DNA of 10,732 nt from Desulfocapsa sulfexigens (lineage in GTDB: Bacteria; Desulfobacterota; Desulfobulbia; Desulfobulbales; Desulfocapsaceae). The notes under the pieces are model-generated. The model had not been told where the DNA came from, did no database searches, and worked only from the letters and a program-made list of their open reading frames with translations. The position numbers and the translations under genes were made by a program. Every line of letters starts with the position of its first letter. The first letter of the stretch is position 1. Of this stretch, positions 1-6,067 are shown piece after piece. The DNA lies in contig DYNG01000013.1 in NCBI GenBank assembly GCA_020721165.1, positions 1-10,732 on the forward strand, read 5' to 3'.

Positions 1-144
1 CCGGGCAATATCATGAATATCAAGATTGGTGACAGCCGACCCGATAATATCCCCGCCCTTGTTGATAACCGGGTGATGAATTAAGGCAACATCCACCAGC
101 AAGGCCGCTTCATCAGGCACGACTTCCCTCTCGGGCCGGTTCAT
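1..144 (-). CDS. TrmD-associated SAM-dependent RNA methyltransferase (Methyltrn_RNA_4 type), N-terminal part only
   Basis: Translating the minus strand from the ATG at 144-142 gives 48 residues before the window edge. They include VALIHHPVINKGGDIIGSAV followed by TNLDIHDIAR. This is the conserved N-terminus of the SPOUT-like RNA methyltransferase family found next to trmD (Methyltrn_RNA_4, COG4752), whose hallmark is HxPVxNKxG followed by TNxDxHDIAR. The ATG overlaps the trmD TGA stop (ATGA), so the two genes are probably translationally coupled in one operon. By family knowledge it is a predicted S-adenosylmethionine-dependent RNA methyltransferase; the substrate is not established as far as I know. 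The C-terminal part, including the SAM-binding knot, lies outside the window. The open end is a window truncation and not a broken gene. Confidence 0.85.
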   Translation of the reverse strand, partial: MNRPEREVVPDEAALLVDVALIHHPVINKGGDIIGSAVTNLDIHDIAR

Positions 145-911
145 TGCGTTTTTTCCGAGACAGGGCAGAAGGACGAATATAAACCATGTTTTTTCAACCA
201 GTCTATTTCTGTGGCGCTGAAACTGTTCTGCCGACACAAATCAGGCCGTCGCTCAAGGGTTCGTTGAACTGACTGGATAAAGCGATACTCCTCAATTGCC
301 CCGTGATCCCCCGACAAAAGGATGGCCGGAACTTCCTGGCCGGCAAAAACTCGGGGGCGGGTGTACTGAGGATGTTTCAATAAATTTCTGCTGAAGGTGT
401 CTCGGCTTACCGATTCGGCACATCCCAAAACCCCGGGAAGAAGTCGGGTGACCGAATCAATGATAATCATGGCGCCCAGCTCGCCACCGGTCAGAATATA
501 ATCGCCAAGTGATATAACATCGTCCACGGAATTTTCGATAAACCGCTCATCAACGCCTTCGTATCGTCCACACACCAGGATCAGATGCGATTCACGACTC
601 AACTCTTCGGCCACCCTTTGCGTATAGAGGCGGCCCTGCGGACTGAGTAAAATAACCTTGCCAGCCCCGTTTTTCTGCTGTGCCGATCCCAGGGCCGCCG
701 TCAAGGGCTCGGGCTTCATCAGCATTCCTGCGCCGCCACCAAAGGGGCGGTCATCCGTCATGGTGTGCTTGTCTTCAGCAAAATCCCGAATATCGGTGAT
801 ATCAATCCGAATTTTCCCATCTTGCCGGGCGCGACGAATAATGGATTCACTCAACGGCGAATCTAAAAGCCCGGGAAAGATCGTTAATATGTCAAAAATC
901 AGTGTGTCCAC
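141..911 (-). CDS. trmD: tRNA (guanine-N1-)-methyltransferase TrmD
   Basis: TrmD methylates N1 of G37 in tRNAs reading CNN/GNN-type codons, using SAM, and prevents +1 frameshifting. The 256-residue product has the family landmarks in order: an N-terminal FDILTIFPG strand, DDRPFGGGAGMLMKPEPL at 53-70, the trefoil-knot SAM site around LVCGRYEGVDERF (112-124) and SLGDYILTGGELGAM (134-148), and HPQYTRPRVFAGQEVP near 180-195. R156 and D171 align by eye with the E. coli catalytic residues R154 and D169. Length is normal. The start is GTG at 911-909: an in-frame TGA lies only three codons upstream (918-920) and no ATG is available in frame before the conserved strand. No strong Shine-Dalgarno sequence precedes it. 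It sits 57 nt after rimM and overlaps the next gene by 4 nt. Confidence 0.97.
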   Translation of the reverse strand: MDTLIFDILTIFPGLLDSPLSESIIRRARQDGKIRIDITDIRDFAEDKHTMTDDRPFGGGAGMLMKPEPLTAALGSAQQKNGAGKVILLSPQGRLYTQRVAEELSRESHLILVCGRYEGVDERFIENSVDDVISLGDYILTGGELGAMIIIDSVTRLLPGVLGCAESVSRDTFSRNLLKHPQYTRPRVFAGQEVPAILLSGDHGAIEEYRFIQSVQRTLERRPDLCRQNSFSATEIDWLKKHGLYSSFCPVSEKTQ

Positions 912-968
912 AGACCGTCAGATATCGCCGCCATCCCGGAGAAAAGGGCAGGGCGCAGGCAATGGCCT

Positions 969-1538
969 TTAGCGCTTATCACCATGCTCATCGGCATTCA
1001 TCTCCAACAATCCAGGTGGTGGCGCAATAACAATTTTTTGGCCATCCTGATGCAGGATAATGTCCCGCATCACCGGGATTAAAAACTCTTCACTGGTTGC
1101 CGCCTGTCCCTTGACGACCAATATTTCCTGGGCGCCATTGGAAAAAATTGTCTTGACCGTACCCAATTCCCGCCCCTGGTCGGTCACAACGGTCAGTCCT
1201 TCCCATTGATACACATAAAACTCATCGGCGCCTGGGGTCGGCAGGTCATCTTTATAAATCAAAACCCCCTGTCCTATAAGGGTTTCAGCCGCATTCCGAT
1301 CAGTGATTGCCGCCAGTTGGACAATGGCCGTCTTTCCCTTGACCCGATATTTATCAATGGCAAATGGGCCGGAGAGATCTCCTTGGGCAGAAACAAAAAA
1401 CAAGCGGCGGTAATCACGCATATTCTCCGGTTGTCCAGAAAATGAGGCAATGACCACTTCCCCCTTCAGGCCCTGCGCGGCGACACTCTTGCCAATCAGC
1501 AGGTGGGTCGCAACCGGATAGTTAAAATCAGTGGTCAT
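969..1538 (-). CDS. rimM: 16S rRNA processing / 30S maturation protein RimM
   Basis: RimM helps the 30S head domain mature and binds ribosomal protein S19. The N-terminal RimM domain begins LIGKSVAAQGLKGEV, the family's usual opening (GxxxxxxGLxGEV). The C-terminal PRC-barrel domain runs from about DEFYVYQWEGLTV through EEFLIPVMRDIILHQ to the characteristic PPPGLLEMN end. About 189 residues is slightly long for the family because of a short N-terminal lead. Two starts are possible: ATG at 1538-1536 (chosen) or an in-frame GTG six bases upstream at 1544; neither has a good Shine-Dalgarno sequence, and both lie inside a 14-bp palindrome. The gene lies between khpA and trmD in the conserved order. 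Confidence 0.95.
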   Translation of the reverse strand: MTTDFNYPVATHLLIGKSVAAQGLKGEVVIASFSGQPENMRDYRRLFFVSAQGDLSGPFAIDKYRVKGKTAIVQLAAITDRNAAETLIGQGVLIYKDDLPTPGADEFYVYQWEGLTVVTDQGRELGTVKTIFSNGAQEILVVKGQAATSEEFLIPVMRDIILHQDGQKIVIAPPPGLLEMNADEHGDKR

Positions 1539-1544
1539 GACCAC
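1531..1544. repeat. 14-bp perfect palindrome at the rimM start
   Basis: GTGGTCATGACCAC reads the same on both strands. On the minus strand it contains both possible rimM start codons, the GTG at its 5' edge and the ATG at its centre. In RNA the half-sites could pair between two transcripts more readily than within one, because no loop remains. It may be coincidental, since coding constraint on the two Thr codons after ATG contributes. Confidence 0.5.
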
Positions 1545-1579
1545 CAGACCGGTCGGCGATGGCCGGAAAACACCAGCCT

Positions 1580-1810
1580 CTACTCAAGAATATCAAGTCG
1601 TGACCGCTTGTTGTCCCTGTCAGCGCGAGCCGCCAGCACCGTCCGAATTGCGCGGGCGGTCCGCCCCTGTTTGCCAATCACCTTGCCGATATCCTCTTTG
1701 GCAACAGCGAGACCAACCGCGACCACGCCATCCTCCTCGCTGACGGTGACCGTGACCACCTCCGGCTTGTCCACCAATGAGCGGGCAATATACGCAACGA
1801 GCTCCTGCAT
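1580..1810 (-). CDS. khpA: KH-domain RNA-binding protein KhpA (YlqC family)
   Basis: This 76-residue protein is a single KH domain with the GxxG RNA-binding loop in GKVIGKQGRTARAIR (about residues 42-56). It matches the YlqC/KhpA family, which in Gram-positive bacteria pairs with KhpB/Jag and affects RNA metabolism and cell elongation. Its job in Gram-negative bacteria is less well defined. The location, directly after rpsP and before rimM, is the family's standard neighbourhood and supports the call. Only three bases separate the rpsP stop from this ATG, so translational coupling is likely; the weak upstream Shine-Dalgarno sequence fits that. Length is typical. Confidence 0.93.
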   Translation of the reverse strand: MQELVAYIARSLVDKPEVVTVTVSEEDGVVAVGLAVAKEDIGKVIGKQGRTARAIRTVLAARADRDNKRSRLDILE

Positions 1811-1813
1811 GGG

Positions 1814-2059
1814 TTATTCGCTGCTCACAGCCTTGGCAATCAGGCTTTTGACGGTCGTGGAAGGCTGCGCCCCCTTGCCGATCCAATCCTGAAGTTTTCC
1901 ATTATTGATGGTAATGGCAGCCGGATTTTGCATGGGATCATAAGTGCCAACAATATCAAGGAACTTCCCATCCCGTTGTCGTTCGCTGTCGGCCACGATA
2001 ATACGGTAAAATGGATGCTTTTTTCTGCCAAGTCGAGTTAAACGAATTTTTACGGCCAT
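1814..2059 (-). CDS. rpsP: 30S ribosomal protein S16
   Basis: The 81-residue product starts MAVKIRLTRLGRKKHPFYRI and contains DSERQRDGKFLDIVGTYDP, the S16 signature, then the GAQPSTTVKSL segment typical of the C-terminal half. S16 is an early-binding protein of the 30S body. The ATG at 2059-2057 is preceded by a clear AAGGAG (minus strand, 2074-2069) at 9 nt spacing, the best ribosome-binding site in the minus-strand operon, as expected for a highly expressed ribosomal protein. An 86-nt gap separates it from ffh; I see no convincing separate promoter there, so it is probably co-transcribed with ffh. Confidence 0.98.
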   Translation of the reverse strand: MAVKIRLTRLGRKKHPFYRIIVADSERQRDGKFLDIVGTYDPMQNPAAITINNGKLQDWIGKGAQPSTTVKSLIAKAVSSE

Positions 2060-2145
2060 ACCTGCTGACTCCTTTATTTTTTAAGCAACTCTCACTAATA
2101 CGAACTTTGATATTGATTGCCCAAAAGGACAAGAGAACCAAAAAA

Positions 2146-3501
2146 TTAGCTCTTGCGCACACCTTTGGGCAATTTCCGCCTTTTTTGACCGGTCATCAAA
2201 CCGGGTTTGCCACGCATCTTTTGCATCATTTTCAGCATGGTTGCATAGCTCTTAATAACCCGGTTGACATCGGTTACGACTGTTCCAGAACCGGCTGCTA
2301 TCCTTTGCCGCCGACTGATATTGATAATGGCATAATTCTGCCGTTCTTTTTTGGTCATTGAGCGAATAATGGCTTCGGTTTTTGCCAGCTCTTTTTCATT
2401 GGGCTGCGGGGCGTCCTTGAGCTGTTTGAGTTTGTTGATTCCAGGAATCATGCTCATTATCTGCTCCAGGGACCCCATCTTCTTGATCTGCTGAATCTGA
2501 TCAAGAAAATCTTCCAGGGTGAAGGTATTTTGCCGTAACTTCTTGACTAAAGAATCGGCCTTTTTCTGGTCAACAACCGCCTCGGCTTTTTCAATCAGGG
2601 TCAGAACATCTCCCATACCCAGGATTCGAGAGGCCACCCGATCGGGATGAAACAACTCCAGGGCGTCCAGGCCTTCACCAACACCGGTGAACTTGATTGG
2701 TTTGCCGGTGATTTTTTTGATGGAGAGAGCGGCGCCACCGCGAGCGTCACCCTCCATCTTGGTGAGAACTACTCCGGTTATCTCTAAATCCTCATTGAAC
2801 TTGCTGGCAACCGTAACGGCATCCTGACCCGTCATGGCATCAGCCACGAAAAGGATCTCCGAGGGTTGAACGGCCCCCTGGATCTCTTTGAGCTCGGCCA
2901 TCAAAAGCTCATCAACATGCAAGCGGCCGGCGGTATCAATGATGATCGTGTCGTAATTCTTCTCTCGTGCCGCCACCACGGCCTGACGGCAAATATCCAC
3001 CGGTTTGCCTTCAACCACCGAAGGATGAACAGGCACGCCCAGTTTGTCCCCAAGGATATGCAACTGCTCAATGGCAGCGGGACGATATACATCCGCCGGA
3101 ACCAGGTATGGACGGCGCCCCTTGCCTTTCAGCAGGCGGGCCAGCTTTCCCGAAGTCGTTGTTTTTCCTGATCCCTGAAGGCCTGCCATCATAATAATGA
3201 CCGGCTGTCGTCCATCGAGGCGAATCTGCTCGACCTTTCCACCCAGCAGGGAGACCAACTCCTCGTGCACAATTTTGACAATCTGCTGGCCGGGAGACAG
3301 GGCTTGGCTCACCTCAAGCCCGACTGCTTTCTCCGTTACGGCAGCAATAAACTGTTTGACAACATTGAAGTTCACATCCGCTTCAAGAAGAGCGGTTCGC
3401 ACTTCCTGCATGGATTCCTGAATGTTCTCTTCAGTCAGTTTTCCGTGGCCACGAAGTTTTTTAAAAACACCTTCCAGCCGATCTGTCAGATTTTCAAACA
3501 T
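2146..3501 (-). CDS. ffh: Signal recognition particle protein Ffh (SRP54)
   Basis: Ffh is the GTPase of the signal recognition particle. It binds 4.5S RNA and the signal peptides of nascent membrane proteins, and docks on FtsY. The 451-residue length is normal. The N domain covers roughly residues 1-90. The G domain follows, with P-loop GLQGSGKTT (107-115), DTAGR (189-193) and TKMEGDARGGAAL (247-259). The methionine-rich M domain begins near GMGDVLTLIEKAE (295) and includes the RNA-binding SRRQRIAAGSGT (396-407). The G4 motif has Glu250 where TKxD normally has Asp, a conservative change. The ATG at 3501-3499 has no evident Shine-Dalgarno sequence. It is the first gene of the rpsP operon, behind a sigma70-like promoter. 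No 4.5S RNA gene is visible in the window. Confidence 0.98.
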   Translation of the reverse strand: MFENLTDRLEGVFKKLRGHGKLTEENIQESMQEVRTALLEADVNFNVVKQFIAAVTEKAVGLEVSQALSPGQQIVKIVHEELVSLLGGKVEQIRLDGRQPVIIMMAGLQGSGKTTTSGKLARLLKGKGRRPYLVPADVYRPAAIEQLHILGDKLGVPVHPSVVEGKPVDICRQAVVAAREKNYDTIIIDTAGRLHVDELLMAELKEIQGAVQPSEILFVADAMTGQDAVTVASKFNEDLEITGVVLTKMEGDARGGAALSIKKITGKPIKFTGVGEGLDALELFHPDRVASRILGMGDVLTLIEKAEAVVDQKKADSLVKKLRQNTFTLEDFLDQIQQIKKMGSLEQIMSMIPGINKLKQLKDAPQPNEKELAKTEAIIRSMTKKERQNYAIINISRRQRIAAGSGTVVTDVNRVIKSYATMLKMMQKMRGKPGLMTGQKRRKLPKGVRKS

Positions 3502-3576
3502 GGAGTAAAGGCAAAGGGCAACGGCAAAGATTCAAGAAAAAAGCACGATATTCAAATATAATAAATACGACCATTC

Positions 3577-3622
3577 TTTCCCTGTGGGGAAAAAGAGGTC
3601 GGCAGGGGCTCTCTTCAGCCGA
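3577..3622 (-). promoter_or_regulatory. Possible structured leader or attenuator upstream of ffh
   Basis: On the minus strand, three short stems compete for the same bases. TCGGC (3622-3618) can pair with GCCGA (3603-3599), followed by CCTCTTTTT. AAGAG (3615-3611) can pair with CTCTT (3597-3593), which excludes the first stem from forming its T-rich tail as single strand. GGGAAA/TTTCCC (3592-3587 with 3582-3577) closes a TGTG loop. The first stem plus T-run resembles a weak terminator, either for yggS read-through or as an attenuator in the ffh leader. Stems are only 5-6 bp, so chance is a real alternative. Confidence 0.25.
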
Positions 3623-3646
3623 TGCAATCAATAACAAAAAACAGGA

Positions 3647-3675
3647 AAAATACTCAAAAAAAATGACACTGTCAA
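3647..3675 (-). promoter_or_regulatory. Sigma70-type promoter for ffh-rpsP-khpA-rimM-trmD
   Basis: On the minus strand a perfect -35 hexamer TTGACA (3675-3670) is followed by exactly 17 bases and TATTTT (3652-3647), which matches 4 of 6 positions of the -10 consensus. The spacer is T-rich. Transcription would start near 3640 and give a leader of about 140 nt before the ffh ATG. It lies in the only sizeable gap between yggS and ffh, just after the yggS stop, which suits an independent promoter for the ribosomal operon. Confidence 0.6.
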
Positions 3676-3710
3676 GCAGGGAAGCATCAAGAGTGGAAAA
3701 AAGGATGCTG

Positions 3711-4430
3711 TCACGAGTGGATGATCTGCGTGACACGAGTCCCGAAGATGGCTGTTCCGATGCGGAGGATGGTTGCCCCCTCTTCGATGGCCACACGATA
3801 GTCGTGGGACATCCCCATGGACAGTTGCACCCTGGTGTTATCATAAAAAGAGCCAAGTTGTTGATTTTCTGCGGCCAGTCCCCGCAACGCTTTGAAGAAG
3901 GGGCGGGAATGTTCTGGATCATCAGAATAAGGGGGGATAGCCATAAGGCCGCGCACCCTGAGATGAGATAAGGAGTGCAGTTCCTGCAAAAATCGTTCGG
4001 CATCCTGAGGAAGCACCCCTGATTTTTGCGGCTCATGACCGATATTGATCTGTACCAGGATGTCCATCTTCCGCCCCTGGCTTTTGAGCTCTTTATCTAT
4101 GGCCAGGGCGAGTTTGAAACGATCTACGCTCTCAATTACCTGAAAAACCTGAGTTGCAAGTTTCGCCTTGTTGCTTTGGAGGTGGCCGATGCAATGAAAC
4201 GACGCTGAATCGCACATCGGCCCGAGTTCATTTTTTTTGTGAGCCGCTTCTTGCAGATAATTTTCGCCAAAACAGCGCTGACCAGCCTGCATGGCCTCCT
4301 GGATGGCCGATGCCGGAAACTTCTTGGAGACGGCAACCAGTTGAATAGAAGAGGGATCCCTTCCACATTGGAGGGCAGCATCAGCAATCTGCTGACGAAT
4401 CTCACGCAGGTTTTTGGTGATCACAGACAT
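3711..4430 (-). CDS. yggS: YggS/PROSC-family pyridoxal phosphate homeostasis protein
   Basis: This cytoplasmic PLP-binding protein (PLPBP) buffers pyridoxal 5'-phosphate and affects amino-acid and cofactor balance; no catalytic activity is firmly assigned to the family. The 239-residue product is a fold-III TIM barrel. It shows LVAVSKKFPASAIQEAMQAG with K36 at the PLP Schiff-base position of the E. coli protein, then CFGENYLQEA, FHCIGHLQSNKAK, VRGLMAIPP, and LSMGMSHDY followed by GATILRIGTAIFG, which binds the phosphate. The ATG at 4430-4428 is preceded by AGGAGG/AAGGGG (about 4445-4434), a strong ribosome-binding site inside tatD. The first 29 nt overlap the 3' end of tatD, implying coupled expression. 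Confidence 0.96.
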   Translation of the reverse strand: MSVITKNLREIRQQIADAALQCGRDPSSIQLVAVSKKFPASAIQEAMQAGQRCFGENYLQEAAHKKNELGPMCDSASFHCIGHLQSNKAKLATQVFQVIESVDRFKLALAIDKELKSQGRKMDILVQINIGHEPQKSGVLPQDAERFLQELHSLSHLRVRGLMAIPPYSDDPEHSRPFFKALRGLAAENQQLGSFYDNTRVQLSMGMSHDYRVAIEEGATILRIGTAIFGTRVTQIIHS

Positions 4431-5289
4431 CTGCCCCTTCCTCCTTATCGCCCAAAAAATCGCCAGTCAGTTGAAAAAGGACCCGGGCATTCTCGCTCGT
4501 CTGTTGGGCGACTTCATCAATTGAAATCCCCCGTAATTCCGCTATTTTTTGGGATGTATACAGGAGAAAGGCCGGTTCATTCCTTTGGCCCCGATACGGA
4601 ACCGGTGCCAGAAAAGGGCCGTCCGTCTCCACAATCATTGCCGTTAAGGGCAGTAATTTTGCCACTGAATGCAACTCACCGGCATTTTTGAAGGTGACCA
4701 CCCCGGGGAGAGAGACGAAAAAACCTAACGATATCACCTGCTCCGCCAGGGCAATATCCCCAGAGAAGCAGTGCATGACACCACCTTGAGGATAAGGAGC
4801 AAACTCGCGCAGAATTCGCATCGTATCTTCATGCGCCTCCCGATCATGGACAATAACTGGAAGTTGCAGGTTTTTCGCCAACGCCAGCTGAGCCCGAAAA
4901 AACTGTCGTTGCACCTCAGGCGGGGCATACTTCCTGGCATAATCAAGACCAATTTCACCATAGGCCACAATGTGCCGACGATTTTCCACCGCAAGGCGGG
5001 AAAAAATATCCAGAATCGTGGGGTGAATATCGCCAACGGCATGGGGATGAATGCCAATAGCGGCAAAAACCATGGGGTGTTTCCGAGCCAGAAGAATCGC
5101 TTGTCGCGAGCTGCCTTCATCAATACCAACACTGATAACCGCACGGATATGGCCCTGGAATGCCCGCTCAAGTACGGCCTCCAGGTCACCGTGATAGGCC
5201 TCCATATCGAGGTGACAATGACTGTCAACCAAAAATCTGGCCGGACTGAGTGTCGGAAGTTGCTTCATTCCGTTTTGAATTGATTTCAC
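4402..5289 (-). CDS. tatD: TatD-family metal-dependent hydrolase (DNase)
   Basis: TatD proteins are two-metal TIM-barrel hydrolases; the E. coli enzymes have 3'-5' exonuclease or deoxyribonuclease activity. The metal ligands are visible: H24 and H26 in VDSHCHLD, E112 in AYGEIGLDY, H148 in PVIVHDREAH, H173 in VMHCFSG, and D223 in VETDGPFLAPVPYRGQRNEP. Numbering is from a GTG at 5289-5287. An in-frame ATG at 5268-5266 would give a protein seven residues shorter and is at least as plausible; neither site has a good Shine-Dalgarno sequence. The tail after about residue 272 is acidic and contains the yggS ribosome-binding site and start. It is the first gene of the leftward tatD-yggS pair. TatD, YcfH and YjjV paralogues cannot be separated by eye. 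Confidence 0.94.
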   Translation of the reverse strand: MKSIQNGMKQLPTLSPARFLVDSHCHLDMEAYHGDLEAVLERAFQGHIRAVISVGIDEGSSRQAILLARKHPMVFAAIGIHPHAVGDIHPTILDIFSRLAVENRRHIVAYGEIGLDYARKYAPPEVQRQFFRAQLALAKNLQLPVIVHDREAHEDTMRILREFAPYPQGGVMHCFSGDIALAEQVISLGFFVSLPGVVTFKNAGELHSVAKLLPLTAMIVETDGPFLAPVPYRGQRNEPAFLLYTSQKIAELRGISIDEVAQQTSENARVLFQLTGDFLGDKEEGADVCDHQKPA

Positions 5290-5335
5290 TTGTGATAAAA
5301 ATAAGAAAAAAATAAAGATAAAAATTTGCTTTTTT

Positions 5336-5362
5336 AGTATAACTTACGATATGCTTCGACAA
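5336..5362 (-). promoter_or_regulatory. Candidate tatD-yggS promoter
   Basis: On the minus strand TATACT (5341-5336) matches the -10 consensus at 5 of 6 positions. A partial -35, TTGTCG (5362-5357), sits 15 bases upstream, a short spacing. Transcription would begin near 5329, giving a leader of 40-60 nt depending on the tatD start. The surrounding DNA is strongly AT-rich. The -35 half overlaps one arm of an inverted repeat. Confidence 0.4.
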
Positions 5363-5381
5363 TTGAATTGCATATTTGTCG
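5357..5381. promoter_or_regulatory. Inverted repeat, possible operator in the divergent tatD / roadblock promoter region
   Basis: CGACAA (5357-5362) and TTGTCG (5376-5381) form a 6-bp inverted repeat separated by 13 bases. CAATTG (5360-5365) lies within the left arm. It sits over the probable -35 element of the tatD promoter and upstream of the plus-strand cassette, a natural place for a regulator of both directions. No regulator is encoded nearby, and a 6-bp repeat can arise by chance. On the plus strand I see only a weak promoter candidate: TTGCTT (5326-5331), 18 bases, TATGCT (5350-5355). Confidence 0.22.
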
Positions 5382-5537
5382 GTTTGTTGGTTTAAGTAAC
5401 ACTTATGGTGTTTTTTAGCTGGCTTTTTCATGCATTACAATCACATCCAGAAAGATTGTCCCGTACCGGACTCAAAGAGTTAAGAAGCAGGTTCGCAATT
5501 ACAGAGTGGCTTTCATCAAGAATCAGAGGGGAAAAAC

Positions 5538-5939
5538 ATGAATTATGGTATTGTCAGCCAGGAGCAGCTCGAACAGATCGAGGAAATCTTGTTACAAAAA
5601 CTGATCAAAATCGGCGTAGATTGCGCGATCATCATTGATATGGCTGGAAACATTATTACGATAAAAGACACGGGTAAAAGTAAATATGACATTTATTCTT
5701 TTGCCGCCCTGGCCGCCGGTAATTTTGCCACCGTTGATGCTATGGCTAAACTGGTCGGCGAAACAGAATTTTCCCTCCTGTTTCATAAAGGCCAGGATTC
5801 CAGTATCCATTTCAGCAAGATTGACGATGAATTACTCCTGATCTCCATGTTTGGCAAGGATATTTCCCTGGGATTTCTCCGCTTGAATGTGGTCGAAGCC
5901 ATCGAACAAATCCAGAAAGTATGGGAAAAACAGGACTGA
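5538..5939 (+). CDS. Roadblock/LC7-domain protein, MglB-like candidate GTPase regulator
   Basis: The 133-residue protein is one Roadblock/LC7 domain: a leading helix (about 7-25), strands VDCAIIIDMAGNIITI (27-42), a helix with FAALAAGNFATVDAMAKL (55-72), three strands to about residue 104, and a closing helix from SLGFLRLNVVEAIEQI (110-125). Bacterial homologues such as Myxococcus MglB form dimers that act as GAPs for the Ras-like GTPase MglA; the LAAGNFA and SLGFLRL segments match that subgroup. It has no signal peptide or membrane segment. The ATG follows GAGGGG (5526-5531) at 6 nt spacing, a good ribosome-binding site. It is the first gene of a plus-strand cassette and lies 128 nt before the MglA-like gene. 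GAP activity here is inference. Confidence 0.9.
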   Translation: MNYGIVSQEQLEQIEEILLQKLIKIGVDCAIIIDMAGNIITIKDTGKSKYDIYSFAALAAGNFATVDAMAKLVGETEFSLLFHKGQDSSIHFSKIDDELLLISMFGKDISLGFLRLNVVEAIEQIQKVWEKQD

Positions 5940-5956
5940 TCCCTCATCGCCACCTT

Positions 5957-6024
5957 CTATCTCAACGAAAAAGGCCTCTATCCTTGCGGATGTTCGCTAA
6001 CCCGAGATAGCAATAAAAGGATAG
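5957..6024 (+). promoter_or_regulatory. Interleaved inverted repeats between the roadblock and MglA-like genes
   Basis: CTATCTC (5957-5963) is complementary to GAGATAG (6004-6010), and CTATCCTT (5978-5985) to AAGGATAG (6017-6024). The order A-B-A'-B' would let the transcript form a pseudoknot-type structure, or two alternative hairpins, about 30 nt before the Shine-Dalgarno sequence of the GTPase gene. This may tune the ratio of GTPase to its regulator. Chance matches of this length in 128 nt are not negligible. Confidence 0.25.
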
Positions 6025-6067
6025 TAATCGTATTTTGTTCAAGTAAAAACCTTATGGGGGTGACAAG

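Noticed and set aside
658..972. 104-codon plus-strand frame opposite trmD
   Set aside because: Shadow of a well-supported gene on the other strand, with no ribosome-binding site and no homology seen.
3494..4036. 180-codon minus-strand frame spanning the yggS-ffh gap
   Set aside because: It overlaps yggS in another frame on the same strand, crosses the ffh promoter, and shows no recognisable protein pattern.
5420..5433. Sigma54-like TGG...TGC element upstream of the roadblock gene
   Set aside because: The GG and GC dinucleotides are 9 bases apart instead of the required 10, and the flanking consensus is poor.
5405..5638. Plus-strand 77-codon open frame before and overlapping the roadblock gene
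   Set aside because: It overlaps the roadblock gene by about 100 nt in another frame, lacks a ribosome-binding site, and its sequence resembles no family; the roadblock ATG has a strong site.
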